Assembly (NCBI GenBank): GCA_018985225.1
Contig: JADGIF010000001.1
Location: forward strand, 1 to 64,000
Source of the DNA: Amoeboradix gromovi
Lineage: Eukaryota; Sanchytriomycota; Sanchytriomycetes; Sanchytriales; Sanchytriaceae
DNA: 64,000 nucleotides
Direction: 5' to 3'
Shown: positions 49,491 to 60,183 of the stretch, one piece after another
Layout: every line of letters starts with the position of its first letter
Position numbering within the stretch: the first letter of the stretch is position 1
Made by a program: the position numbers and the translations under genes
Notes under the pieces: model-generated
The model's input: the letters and a program-made list of their open reading frames with translations, nothing else
Databases searched by the model: none
What the model was told of the DNA's origin: nothing

Positions 49491-49781
49491 ATGCTAGCCA
49501 AACGAAAGATCTTAAATCTTTACAAAAATCTGCTTTTGACAGAGAAAGAAACGTTTAAAGCCAATCCAGAAGTATACAACGCAGCCTATTTGAAAACTCG
49601 CAAGATATTTAAGGAAAACAAAAATATGACTGACGAAAGTGATGTGCAGAATGAAATTATGAACGCAAATGGAATTCTCTATATTTTGAAAAACAATGTA
49701 GCCGAAGGGAAAGAAGTTAAACCAAACCAGTATTTATTAAATATCAAACCGGCAATGCTAGAAAGGCAAAAAATAAATTAA
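49491..49781 (+). CDS. MZM1: LYR-motif protein, complex III assembly factor (MZM1/LYRM7)
   Basis: 96-residue mitochondrial matrix protein of the LYR family: ILNLYKNLL near the N-terminus carries the L-Y-K variant, followed by a helix with TRKIFKENKNMTD and ILYILKNNVAEGKEVKP, typical of Mzm1/LYRM7, which stabilises the Rieske protein before insertion into complex III. Fits with QCR8 in the window. The first ATG is preceded closely by a family B relic. Confidence 0.78.
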   Translation: MLAKRKILNLYKNLLLTEKETFKANPEVYNAAYLKTRKIFKENKNMTDESDVQNEIMNANGILYILKNNVAEGKEVKPNQYLLNIKPAMLERQKIN

Positions 49782-49793
49782 AAATCAGAACCC

Positions 49794-50453
49794 TCAGCTC
49801 ATTCTTTTGATAATTATAGATCTTGTTATTTCTTTCAATTCGCTACGCTTTGAAATTAAAGCATAAACTGAAGCCAACGTGCAAATAGATCTATACCTTT
49901 TTCTAATTGAAAGGTATGCCAAAACAAAATACAATGTGTACCTCATAACATTTGATGAGCTGTTTTGTGCTTCTAATTGTTCGATTCTAGAAATATCACT
50001 CTGCACAGTTTCTTTCAAGTTTTCAATGTTTCCGTGCAAGTCATTAAGATGAGATTCATGTTGTCGAACTTGCTCCAACAAAACATGATGATCTCTTCTC
50101 AAATTTATCACTGTAGATTGCACTTTTTTAACGTAGTGTGCACCCATCATGATTAGTCTGCTCAAAAATTGAATTTTATTCTCCAGCTCAAAGTTAGTCA
50201 GTTGATGATGGCGATGAAGGCTTAAGGAGTGCTCATTAATCAGCTGCTGCTTCTCAATAAAATTAGTGTTTGCATCAACAAGCACCAAAGAAGACAATTG
50301 CTGAATTACACTAGCGGGATGTAAGTCCAAATCAGTAGTAGAGCTACTATTTCGTTCAATTTTTGATCCCCAATTTGAATCGGTACTACTGCTCTTTTTT
50401 CTGCCGTTATTAAGATTGGGCTTGGTTATCATTTCATTTTTTTCAGGATCCAT
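49794..50453 (-). CDS. Hypothetical coiled-coil membrane protein
   Basis: 218 residues from the ATG at 50453. Ser/Asn-rich N-terminus (NNGRKKSSSTDSNWGS), coiled coil (about residues 80-170) and a C-terminal hydrophobic region (RYTLYFVLAYLSIRKRY). No family recognised. Upstream in-frame codons to 50579 are antisense to UBA4 and are not counted. Its start codon overlaps that of UBA4 on the opposite strand. Confidence 0.5.
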   Translation of the reverse strand: MDPEKNEMITKPNLNNGRKKSSSTDSNWGSKIERNSSSTTDLDLHPASVIQQLSSLVLVDANTNFIEKQQLINEHSLSLHRHHQLTNFELENKIQFLSRLIMMGAHYVKKVQSTVINLRRDHHVLLEQVRQHESHLNDLHGNIENLKETVQSDISRIEQLEAQNSSSNVMRYTLYFVLAYLSIRKRYRSICTLASVYALISKRSELKEITRSIIIKRMS

Positions 50454-51513
50454 GATGATGAAACTGGAGATTAATGAGTTAAAATTATTCTCTAGACAAC
50501 TAGCGATTTTGGGACTGGAGAAGCACAATAAGTTGAAAAGTTCAAAAGTTCTGGTTATAGGTTGCGGTGGTTTAGGCAATACTTGTGTTCCCTATTTATA
50601 CTATTCTGGTATTTCAATTGGTGTCTCCGACGATGACCTAGTTGAAGAATCAAACATCCACCGTCAGTACATACACAGTGAAAATATAGGGCTCTCTAAA
50701 AGTGCTTCAATGAAGCAGAAAATGCCTAATATTAACATTGAACCTCATTTTACGAAGGAGTCACAATCTATGGTAGAAAAGTATGATATTATAGTTGACT
50801 GCGTTGACAACCCATACTCTAAATATCTCATAAATACATCTTGTGTTTTATATAACAAGATTTGGGTAAGTTCGTCTGCGGTTGCATTGCAAGGTCATAT
50901 CGCTACATACACACCTGAATCGGCATGTTATAGATGCATCAATGCCAGTTTACCACCAATAGCTAGTAGCTGTGATGACATGGGAGTTATTGGTCCGGTT
51001 CCTGGTGTCTTCGGATGTCTTCAGGCTATTGAAGTGATAAACCTACTAGTGGGACACAGCACATTGCAGGGGCAGATGATAACTATACGATTTGATCGAT
51101 GGGAGATTAGAAAGATTAAGATGCGCAACAAACAACCCGATTGCGGTGCATGTGGCTCAAAGAAAGTCGAGTTGGTCTTTCCAAATTGCAGGAAAAGCAC
51201 TCAAGGACTGTCATTAAAGGAGTATTTATGCTTAAAAGACACAAGTCTTGTGGTTGATGTGCGTCCAGCTGAAAAGTATTCTATTTATTCTGTTTCCAAT
51301 TCAATAAACATTCCTATCAAGCATATTTTGTTCCATCCACAGAAATCCTATGATTTAATTCTAGAGAGTATTGGAGACAGAAAGCAAATAATTTTTATAT
51401 GCAGGCGCGGAAATGATTCATTTACTGCTTTTACTTCATTTAACTTCAGCATTCCAAGTTACAACTTTGCTGGTGGATACATTCAACTGTGCGAAGAAGC
51501 GCAATATATTTAA
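50452..51513 (+). CDS. UBA4: E1-like adenylyltransferase/sulfurtransferase UBA4 (MOCS3)
   Basis: Activates the ubiquitin-like Urm1 for tRNA thiolation and, where present, MoaD for molybdopterin. ThiF domain: VIGCGGLGN nucleotide loop, ESNIHRQYIHSENIG, ACYRCI...DDMGVIGPVPG catalytic region, and zinc cysteines (CYRC, CGAC). C-terminal rhodanese domain with VVDVRPAEKY and the active-site loop CRRGNDS. Start is one of three ATGs at 50452, 50455 or 50458. About 353 residues, slightly short. Confidence 0.93.
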   Translation: MMMKLEINELKLFSRQLAILGLEKHNKLKSSKVLVIGCGGLGNTCVPYLYYSGISIGVSDDDLVEESNIHRQYIHSENIGLSKSASMKQKMPNINIEPHFTKESQSMVEKYDIIVDCVDNPYSKYLINTSCVLYNKIWVSSSAVALQGHIATYTPESACYRCINASLPPIASSCDDMGVIGPVPGVFGCLQAIEVINLLVGHSTLQGQMITIRFDRWEIRKIKMRNKQPDCGACGSKKVELVFPNCRKSTQGLSLKEYLCLKDTSLVVDVRPAEKYSIYSVSNSINIPIKHILFHPQKSYDLILESIGDRKQIIFICRRGNDSFTAFTSFNFSIPSYNFAGGYIQLCEEAQYI

Positions 51514-52185
51514 GCTCTCTTTCAAGTTTAGATCTCCCAAAATCAACAATTTGCATAGAGAAACTGACAGACTTGGATGCTAACGATAAGAAAGTATGAC
51601 GATTTGTTAAACAATTAGACGGCTACGGAAAATGGCTTATTGGGAAAATAAAGTTCTTGTAATCACTGCAGATGATCCATTTAACTAAATCGATTATTAT
51701 AGCATCCTACTGGTGCAGCAAACAACATGAAATAAACTCATTATTAGTATCTCAAGTAACAATGTATACTAATGCATTGTATCTTCCCTTCCTGGAGCAG
51801 GTTTTGAACAGTTGGGAAGATGTTCTGTATCTACTAGCACTTTTTTCAGATTCAGCATACTCTGTTTGTGGTAATTTTGAGCCATTTGCAATTGATGAAA
51901 GAAAAATTATCGAGTCTCGTAAATTTAGCAAATTCTGGGAAAACGCATATTAGAGCGATAACTCATGTAATCAAGATAAATGGCTTATGCGATTCAAATA
52001 GAAAGCTGCACCTGGGAAACAATTAAGAACTATGAGTTATTCATTACTTGTCAATTTATTCTTAAATACATGATTTGCATGGAGAATCCTTTGGTGTCAA
52101 CATACATTCACTCTTGTGTTCTAGCTTTTCCATATCTTTTCGTGAAATAGGAATCTTTTGTACATGTACCCTAAATTAATGCTTT
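51514..52185. other. Spacer with unrecognised open stretches
   Basis: No recognised gene. An open frame at 51672-51953 (ATG, 93 residues, contains LEQVLNSWEDVLYLLALF) and pieces before it (KLTDLDANDKK, RFVKQLDGYGKW, each ended by stops) suggest a decaying gene. Another frame starts with an ATG near 51631 and ends after 18 codons. None matches a family I know. Confidence 0.3.
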
Positions 52186-53104
52186 TTACCACTCAGGATC
52201 TTTCGGATCGAACACATAGTTTTCAGGAATATGTTGGGACATCAGGATGTCATCAAGAATTTCAATAATGTCCTCTAATATCTGAGGAGGATATCCAGTA
52301 ATCTTCTTCACGTAATCGTCTACATAAGCTACAATTACCATCATTAAACATGTACATAAAGATCCCAGCTGCGGTTTTTGAAAAGGGAATTCTTCTGGTA
52401 TTTGGGTGCAACGACAAAATATCAAGCAAAAAGAATGCCCGTGATAAGGTATCCATATCTGGTAAATAATGAACATGATATGGGTCCATACCTTTTCTAA
52501 TTTCAAAAAATTTGCTTATATTTGTGGGGTTCTTGTTATCAAATAAGGATGGAGTTCTCAATACCGCCATTCTAAGATAGAGTGTTAGCCATTCATTTGG
52601 CGTAAAAAGATTCATTCGATATCCCATTGAGCTAAGAATTCGTCGCTCTAGGACATGTATATCGTTTGGGTTTGTATTGAACAGCTTTAAAATATTACTA
52701 AATGATGGCATGTGATCTTCATCAAATTTTATGGCAATCCAAGTGCAAGTAGCCAAAAAAGTGTCATTTATTTCAAAACTCTTATGTGATCTTAAGTAAA
52801 TGAACCAGGCGCGCCAAACGGTGGATCTTTCTAGTTGACAGAGTGCCATTTTCTTGAACCATGGATAAAACAAGCGATCCTCACATTCTTGAAAGAGATG
52901 GATATTGTTAGACTCTGTCAGTATCATTTGATGTTGTATATCAAATAGTAAATAGTAGAAGTTTGCTGCATGTGGGCAGCTACAAGGACAAATTCTGCTC
53001 ACTACTGGTCTTGCAAAGGAACAGTTGCTCAGCGATTTAAAGGGTATATTCTCTTTATCTTCAATTAGTAAAATCGAAGATGGTTGATTGCGAACAACAG
53101 TCAT
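52186..53104 (-). CDS. Cyclin
   Basis: Contains a cyclin box: ERSTVWRAWFIYLRSHKSFE, FLATCTWIAIKFDEDHMPSF and VLERRILSSMGYRMNLFTPNEWL. The N-terminus includes KENIP, a possible APC/C KEN-type signal. A 19-nt intron at 52320-52338 joins MFNDD to DYVKKITGYPPQILEDI, completing a second cyclin fold that ends at 52186. The type (A/B-like or G1) is not settled. About 299 residues. Confidence 0.8.
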
Positions 53105-53152
53105 CCAAGGTTTTAGTTTGGAGAAGAAAATTTATTTTTATTCACATATTGT

Positions 53153-53296
53153 TTATTGAAATTTCTCAAAAATTCTTAATGCATTCAACTTGACATGGAA
53201 TTCACCGATTCTCTTTACTAATTCTTTGTTTCTATACGAGCTTGTACTCTTTTCTGTATTTTTGCTTTCTTCAATCTTGCTCTTGTTGGGTAACAT
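53153..53296 (-). CDS. Possible 47-residue protein
   Basis: ATG at 53296 to TAA at 53153; the peptide is highly charged with a helical C-terminal half (RIGEFHVKLNALRIFEKFQ). It sits in a 270-bp gap between the cyclin and SPA2-like genes. No family is recognised; it could be a small real gene or a chance frame. Confidence 0.3.
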   Translation of the reverse strand: MLPNKSKIEESKNTEKSTSSYRNKELVKRIGEFHVKLNALRIFEKFQ

Positions 53297-53377
53297 CAAG
53301 ACCTAATTATCTGTGACTTGGGGCAATTATAAGGGAAAAACGTGGAGCGTCCTGAAAATCTGAAATTAAAATTTTTA

Positions 53378-55589
53378 TTACAGCAGATTTACAAGCTCTT
53401 TAGTATATTTGGCTATTTCGTAGCTTGAGGAGGCTAGTTTTTGCTTGAGTTGCCTGACTGTTTCGGATGTTGCACCCTCTTTCGTGAAAGCAGATACCAC
53501 ATCGTCCGCCAGTTTACTCAGTTCTACATTACTCTTTTGCAAATCTCCAACAATTCCTTTTGATCCTGTCTTTATCTGCTCATACCCTGGACTTCTAACA
53601 ATAACATCTTCACATACACTGCACAAATTGTTGACCACTACTGATATGTCAGTTACAGTCTTCCTAAAGTCTTTACCAAACGTGCCAGTTCTCATCTGAG
53701 ACAGCAGTTGCTGTATGTTCATAACAATTACATCTGTCTGTTTTTCTAAAAATGCCTAAATTAATCGATGTTACTTTTAAATCACTGGAGGACATACTGG
53801 AAAGTGGTGCGTTTTTTATAGGACTAGTATCTGGTGTGTTATGCATTATATCTTGAAGTTTCTTTAACGGGATATTTTCATCATCTTTCAGCGATTTAAA
53901 TTTCACAATCTTCAGGATGTTTATTATTACAATTGTTAGTTCTAAACATCCTTTATCTATTTCTTCGGAACTACCCTTGACGGAACCTTTGGCTAGCCCA
54001 GTAGCATGATTCTTTGCGGCACTCATCAAAAGTGTTAAACTTGCTGATAACTGTCCTTTAAGTGTTGACAATGCGTCTCTGTGTTCGTTAGATGCTTCAG
54101 CTTCAAATTTTTCAACATCATTTGTTATATTCTTACAGGCTATTACAATTGCCTTCATGCTCACCAATATATCTGAAGGAACGCCTGACTTTTGTGAGTC
54201 CAGCAGCGTATCTACGGAGTTCTGGTAAGCACCTAATCTACTTGGGTCCACTCCACCACTTTTAGAAGGTGTGACATCCTCGATGGTAACGTTTTCCAGT
54301 ATCTGCGACACAACTGTGGTTTTACGCTGTATATCCCATGGAAGTTGGCTCATATCAACGGTTGCACGCGCATTTGGTTTGCCTATCTTTTCGGATTTTA
54401 ATACCACAGGCTTCTCTGGTTTAATGGGCGACTTGAGTTTATTTTCTTGTTTTTCAGGAAATTTCTCATTCTCAGTGTTAATTGAAATAGGAACACTGCC
54501 TTTTTCATTAGAATCTACCACCTTGTTCCTTAGATCATTGAGTTCTAGGCGTAACTTATCATTATCTACTTTAAGTTTGCTGTTTTGAGAAGTTACTTGT
54601 TCAAGCGCTTTTTGATTCTCGCTGCTAATAAACTCCATGTTCTTAATTACCTTGTTTCTTTCGGTTAATTCAAATTCTCTAGAAGTCAGTTTTTGCTCAA
54701 TCGTAAATTTGAGGGATTTTTCTTTTTCTAAGAGCTCCTTGGATCTTTCTAGTTCTTTCTCTACTACACCTTTCCTAGTGCTAAAGGATTCTAGGTCCGA
54801 CTTAACTCGCTGCAACTCAATTGAAGCGGTATTCAGTTCCTTCTGACACAACTGAAGCTTAGACCTCTCTTTTTCGAAGTCACCCTCTAATAATTTATAC
54901 TTCTTTTCAAGCATTTCTTTTTCTTTTCTAATTTTAGCAAGATCTTCGGACTTAGGAAGACTCTCCAATGAGTTGCTTGCCTCTGTATTTTTGTTATAAG
55001 ATTTGTTTGGAGAATCGTTGTTTTGAGTTACCAAATCACCCAAATCCTTCATTAGCGAATCAAGACTGGCAAAATTCAGGTCATTGGATCCAGCCTGGTT
55101 TTTTAAATTGTTTCCTCCAGTATTTAGATTGGTACGCTGAGGACCTGCAATCGGGTTTGAGTTTTGTGATTCAACATTAGCGTTATTTTGTTTCGTTGCA
55201 ACTTCAGATATAGCAGATTCATTTTGTACAAGCTGGGGAAAGCGGCGTTCCAGTTCTATAATAACATCGATTACCAAATCTTTGAATCTTTTCTCTGGTA
55301 GAGTAGCTAATTTTTGGCGAGCTTGATTTCTTTTAGGATGATAATCACTCCTAACTTGCAAGAATGGAATATTCTCGGAAGAAATTCGACGTTTTAATTC
55401 ATCATGGATATCAGTTGCTAATTCTCCAAACTGGTTTTCAGACAGAAGAGTCAATTTTTGCCTGGCATTGGTACGGGTGGATGGGTCAATTTTTTCGCCC
55501 AAATATGAGCTAAACACTCTATGATATTCCACTGGGTCCATAAAATAGTGGAAACTATGTTTTAAAGTCTCAAAATTTATGAAAATCAT
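53378..55589 (-). CDS. SPA2: SPA2-like polarisome scaffold with SHD1 repeats
   Basis: Fungal polarity scaffold. Two tandem Spa2-homology repeats (NARQKLTLLSENQFGELATD and NQARQKLATLPEKRFKDLVID) are followed by an Asn-rich linker and a long coiled coil (about residues 205-365). A helical C-terminal domain comes after, resembling the SHD/GIT C-terminal region. A 19-nt intron at 53756-53774 joins SSDLK to AFLEKQTDVIVMNIQQLL, extending the C-terminus to 53378. Start may be the ATG at 55589 or the one at 55541 (MDPVEYHRV). Confidence 0.82.
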
Positions 55590-56032
55590 GAGGCATGCAA
55601 CAACAAAGTGACCTCATCATCGTTTAAACAAACCTTTTTCGCATCCCTATTATTAAAAAATTTACAAAAATAATTCGACTTTATTATTTCCATGATAAAC
55701 CTCAGAAAATAAAATAATTCTGGTAAGATCTAAATACCAGGAAACAAAAGTTAAAAGATATCAAGAGTGGTGTAAAAGCTTCCAAACCGAAATTGAAGAT
55801 GCCAACAATCAGGCTCTTCCTTTAAATTAATAAATCATATATCACAAGTAATTGAATTATATCTCTCCACTCACTATACCTAGTGGAGTTTTGTAATTTA
55901 ACAAAGGTGTGTAAATATGTTTTTGGTCTATGACAAATGGCTTGAAATCATCGGAACCTGAATATTCTATATATAAAGACATCAGCGATAAAAAGTACTA
56001 ATTTGCACTCAGAAACTGCTCTAAAATTAGTT
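55590..56032. other. Spacer, AT-rich, no gene seen
   Basis: Upstream flank of the SPA2-like gene. No open frame, repeat or RNA gene was recognised. Confidence 0.4.
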
Positions 56033-56335
56033 CAAGAGTAAAGAAGGACGAAAGACATTGATAGAATGTAATAGATCATTTCGTAATCAGATGTCTACAA
56101 GCTGTGGAACTTGAGGAAAAGCAATCTGAAGAATTGCGCGTGCAAAAACTGTTATTTACAAGTAGATACAGAGACCGTAACGGTAGCGAGTAAGATACGC
56201 ATTGAATCCACGCATCAATATTTGTTCTTATCTGACGTTTTCCGGTGAAACCAGTTATAGATGTAGCGGGTCGATGACACTGCCACATTTCTGTGGAAAT
56301 TCTTGGTATTATCATCAGTCAAGTTTTACATAGGA
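56033..56335 (+). pseudogene. Family A Fanzor2/TnpB-like relic, most diverged copy
   Basis: Short matches to the family A coding part: RKTLIECNRSFRNQMSTSCG aligns with KTMVECNEPFTSQTCTRCG; the first zinc Cys and the reading frame are lost. Downstream, GATACAGAGACCG and TTTCTGTGGAAATTCT blocks match the 3' part. It ends 10 bp before the gene at 56346. Confidence 0.4.
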
Positions 56336-56345
56336 GCTGCTCTAC

Positions 56346-56714
56346 ATGACACGAGGAGGGGGACCGTTAGTTTGGCAGACTTTGGATGATTTGAGGTACA
56401 TTTCGGCTGAGGTACCCAATAAGCAAGAAAACTGTACTCTTGTGTTCTCTCAAGAAAGCAAAATATATCCATTTCGTTTTACTTATGATGTGGAACCATT
56501 AAAGAGTGGGGAGTTTTTGATTATTCTGAAAAAAGAGATTCCTAGACATTGGATGTCATACTTGGAAGTGAAAAATGAGAATTACACTAATATACAGTTG
56601 ATTCCTTCTTTAACAGATCACTGGGGAAACAAGTCTATCTCCGCAGATGTTGATATACGGCGGACAAGCGACGAGCTGGTTTTTGCCTTTAAGGATCACG
56701 CTTTTAAAACCTAG
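56346..56714 (+). CDS. Hypothetical protein, 122 residues
   Basis: Begins MTRGGGPLVWQTLDDLRYI and has beta-strand-like segments (CTLVFSQESKIYPFRFTYDV, GEFLIILKKEIP). No family recognised. It directly follows a transposon relic and lies 58 bp before RBBP4, so it may use sequence from the relic as its promoter. Confidence 0.45.
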   Translation: MTRGGGPLVWQTLDDLRYISAEVPNKQENCTLVFSQESKIYPFRFTYDVEPLKSGEFLIILKKEIPRHWMSYLEVKNENYTNIQLIPSLTDHWGNKSISADVDIRRTSDELVFAFKDHAFKT

Positions 56715-56772
56715 ATTAATAAACCCACTTCCGCTTTATTTTATTTTTTTACTAACATTTGAGTTCCCCACC

Positions 56773-57834
56773 ATGCAAGAAGAAACTCAAGTTTCCAGTT
56801 CTGGCGCTGATGTTTTCAAAATTTGGAAAAGGAACACTCCATTTTTGTATGACAAATTGGTATCTCACGTACTGAAATGGCCCTCTTTAACATGCAAGAA
56901 TTTGGCAACAGTTGACAAAGAGTACATTGTGCTAGGAACACATACTTCTCAGCAAGAATCTGAATACATCCACGTATATGAGGAAGGTAACGCTTTAAAA
57001 CAGTATCAATCCATTGTACACAACAGAGAAATCAACTCTTTAGACATAATGCCTCAGAATAATCAAATTATTGCCACTAAAACATCCGATTTATGCATTT
57101 TTGATCGCACTAAACATGTTACTCATAAAATAGATCAGCAGTCCAAACCTGAGCTCATTAGCTTCTCAAAATCTGAGGGCTACGCTGTTCAGTTTTCTGC
57201 TTCTACAGCAGGACAACTATTAGTTGGGGATGATGAAAGTTTAAAAGTATTCCACGTTACTGACATTTCTGAACAAGAGCAGCTCTCTCAAAAAATCAAT
57301 CCAAGATGTTGCTATACGCAAGAGGTTGAGGATGCTGTTTGGATGAAATGCCATGATTCTCTAATAGTAACTGCGGGCCCTAAGTCATCCATTTTTGATA
57401 TCAGAACTAATAAGATTGCATCTAAATTACCAGGCAGTAATGCTAAATCTTGCGATTCTCATAGTTCGCTGCCATGTACAGTATTACTATCTAATAATAC
57501 CGGGATTGATTTATATGATTTGCGCAATTTAAATACTTGCTTGCACTCTTTTAAATTTCATGAAAACGAAGTTTTAAAGTGTAGATTCTCACCCACACAT
57601 CCAAACATCTTTGCCAGTATTGCGGGCAATCGGTTAATGGTTTGGGACATTTTGAACTGCAATGGAATGTCTGACGATGAGGCACCTCCAGAGCTGTTGT
57701 TTTTACACGGTGGCCATGTAGCTCGAATTAGTGACTTCGACTTCCACCCAACTACTCCTTTTCAATTTACGAGTGTTGATGATGAAAACATCTGCCAAGT
57801 ATTCAGAATTGCATCTTCAATTGTAGAAAAGTAA
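56773..57834 (+). CDS. RBBP4/Msi1-type WD40 histone chaperone
   Basis: WD-repeat protein found in CAF-1, HAT1, Sin3/HDAC and PRC2-type complexes, binding histone H4. The N-terminal helix signature WKRNTPFLYDKLVSHVLKWPSL and VLGTHTS identify the family. Later blades include HENEVLKCRFSPTHPNIFAS, RLMVWDILN and GGHVARISDFDFHPT. 353 residues, somewhat shorter and more divergent than usual, with a weak middle. Which complex it serves cannot be told. Start taken at the ATG at 56773. Confidence 0.85.
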   Translation: MQEETQVSSSGADVFKIWKRNTPFLYDKLVSHVLKWPSLTCKNLATVDKEYIVLGTHTSQQESEYIHVYEEGNALKQYQSIVHNREINSLDIMPQNNQIIATKTSDLCIFDRTKHVTHKIDQQSKPELISFSKSEGYAVQFSASTAGQLLVGDDESLKVFHVTDISEQEQLSQKINPRCCYTQEVEDAVWMKCHDSLIVTAGPKSSIFDIRTNKIASKLPGSNAKSCDSHSSLPCTVLLSNNTGIDLYDLRNLNTCLHSFKFHENEVLKCRFSPTHPNIFASIAGNRLMVWDILNCNGMSDDEAPPELLFLHGGHVARISDFDFHPTTPFQFTSVDDENICQVFRIASSIVEK

Positions 57835-57850
57835 ATTAATTTTTTGTCTA

Positions 57851-59477
57851 TCAAGTAGAATTTATTGAATCTTCTGCAATTTGCATCACAATCTTTTGTA
57901 AATCAGCGTCCCTTATGTTGTAGAGCTTGTCTACCAACGATACTCCATCATCTACACTGGTTCCATGGTAATTACTCAGTCCTTGCTGTACAATCAAAAT
58001 TCCGATTTTAGTCAAGAATTCAATCGTTTCGCTCTGGTCTTTGCAATTAACTATCAGAGCATCCCATACTATATACACTTGTCTAAATGGAAGCACATCT
58101 GTATTAGTTATTTAAATTACGACTAAAGGCGGTAAGGAACCATGGAACTGTGATAACATCCGTTTGAAGGTCCAATTCCAACAATCTAGGTATCTTTTCA
58201 GTTATAGTAACTTGGCACTGCTTTAATATATCTGGAAACTGGCTACTGCCTTTTGTAAATAGACCAGAAAGTCGAGTAGAGATAAAAGTAGAGAAGCAAT
58301 GGTATGCAATGGATTCATCGTTCAAGAATATAGAAAGGAAAGTAGCAGCTATGCTATCCATTCCTTGCCAGTATTCCAAGTGTGGGTGCTGACTTGACCA
58401 AGTTTCCAGAATTCTACGCAACATCTGCTTACCTGAGTCACTACTAAGCACAGGATGGTAGGAGTGGCATCTTGGTACATCTAGTGCTATTTGAGCAGAG
58501 GTTTCCTGATCAATTATTTTCAGACTACTTAAATAATGTTGGTGGACGCTATTCGGAGTATCAAATAATGACTGATACACATCGGCACGGACCCAGTTTG
58601 GAATAATGCAGTGCATATTTGATAGATCAGACAGACTGGCTAGTATTTTGCATCCATCGATGAACGATTGAGACGATTTGTATTGATCAAAGTTGGATTC
58701 AATATCAAACTTAAGTACACTCAGAGGAGGCTTACCTGATGGAATTGACCACTGAATATTGTTTGAAATATAGTCGGGCTCTATGGAAAAGAGATTCGGT
58801 TGTTTATTCTTTTTAATATTTCCAAACTGCATTGCCCATTTAAGAAAATGATATTCCGATATATTTGAATAAAACAAATCTTTATTGGAAAGAGGTAGAA
58901 TGTGACAGTCTTCTAGAATTACGTCTGTTTGCTTAAGTGCATCTTTTATGTTTTTGTTATTCAACAGCGTCTTTAGCGCATGGTAGATTGGTGAATCACT
59001 TGGAATATCTTGTAATTGTACATTACACGCAGATAATATATCATTAGCAAAATTGGCAAGGTAGTCTTGCGATTTAACTAACGGAAGGTTGTCAACATTG
59101 TGCTGAACTAAAGAGTAGAACCAATTTTCAAGCAGTAGTTCGTTACCTGATATTCTCAAATTTGCATATAACGGATTAATGTTCTCATTGGTTAGATACA
59201 CAAGTACTTTTACCAGCTGTACTAGCAGGTCTTTAAGGTCATGTGTATCTGAAGCTTTTTTATTCTCATCATTTAAACAGCCGATTATTAAGAGGTTATC
59301 TTTAAAAGAACAACCGTATTGCACTAAGCTACCATGGCTTACTTGAGAAAATAAATTTAAGCACATAATGTAAGCGTTAGCATTTCCATAAACTGGTTGA
59401 AATTCTAACATGTTTGAAAAAAATGTTAGATATTGAGTTTGCAAACATACCATATCACAGCCATGTATGTTGCACAT
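57851..59477 (-). CDS. TBCK-like TBC-domain protein
   Basis: Homologue of TBCK, which links Rab GTPase regulation to growth control and cilia. The TBC domain has DVPRCHSYHPVLSSDSGKQM, LEYWQGMDSIAATFLSIFLN and VPWFLTAFS. A 22-nt intron at 58100-58121 joins TAFS to HVLPFRQVYIVWDA, matching human FTHVFPLHKIFHLWD, and the frame ends at 57851. The first 200 residues are probably a degenerate pseudokinase; the C-terminal rhodanese domain seems absent. It starts 71 bp from CFAP20, divergently. Confidence 0.8.
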
Positions 59478-59548
59478 GGTTGAAATTTTAAGCTAAAAAG
59501 AGTGAATCGTAAAAATTAAATTTGAAATCATTTGATTATTGGCCTATA

Positions 59549-60182
59549 ATGTTTGCAAATACATTTCAGTCTGGCTTTTTGTCAATTTTATACTCAATTG
59601 GCTCGAAGCCATTAGGGATTTGGGACGATCACCATGTTAAGAATGGATACATTAAAAGAATTACAGATGATGATATCCAGAGCTCAGTTGTTGAAGTTAT
59701 TGGGGCAAACACTTCTACTACCTATATTACTTGTCCAAAAAACGAAAAAGAAACTCTGGGAATCAAATTGCCTTATTTAGTGCTAATTGTGAAAAATATG
59801 AACAAGTCTTTCTCCTTTGAAGTTGCTGTAGTTTTAGCTAATTTAGATCAAGGATGATCAAAATGTTAGAAGACGATTTTTGGCCTCCAACTACACCTCC
59901 AAGACCAAAGTGAGTCCATTTGTAACTACTATGCCAGTAAGACTAGATCCAGGATGGAACCAAATTCAATTCAACCTTGCAGATTTTTGTAAACGAGCCT
60001 ATGGAACTAATTACATTGAAGCTTCAAGGGTGAGTATCCACGCAAACACTAGAATTCGAAGAGTGTATTTTAGCGAGCGACTGTATAGCGAAGAAGAGTT
60101 ACCAACTGAATACAAATTATTCTTACCTTTAAGTCAAAGGAAAGAAAGCGACAAGAAAAATGTCTTAGAGTTGAAAAAGTAA
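59549..60182 (+). CDS. CFAP20: CFAP20/Bug22 axonemal inner-junction protein
   Basis: Small beta-sandwich protein of the ciliary doublet inner junction. [56 protein letters not shown] and [17 protein letters not shown] follow the highly conserved family sequence. A 19-nt intron at 59828-59846 joins FEVA to [16 protein letters not shown]. About 204 residues from the ATG at 59549. One of the strongest indicators of a flagellated life stage. Confidence 0.95.
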
Positions 60183-60183
60183 A

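Noticed and set aside
51672-51953. Confident protein-coding gene
   Set aside because: The peptide has an ATG but no recognised family, and the sequence before it is full of stops; kept only as a note in the spacer.
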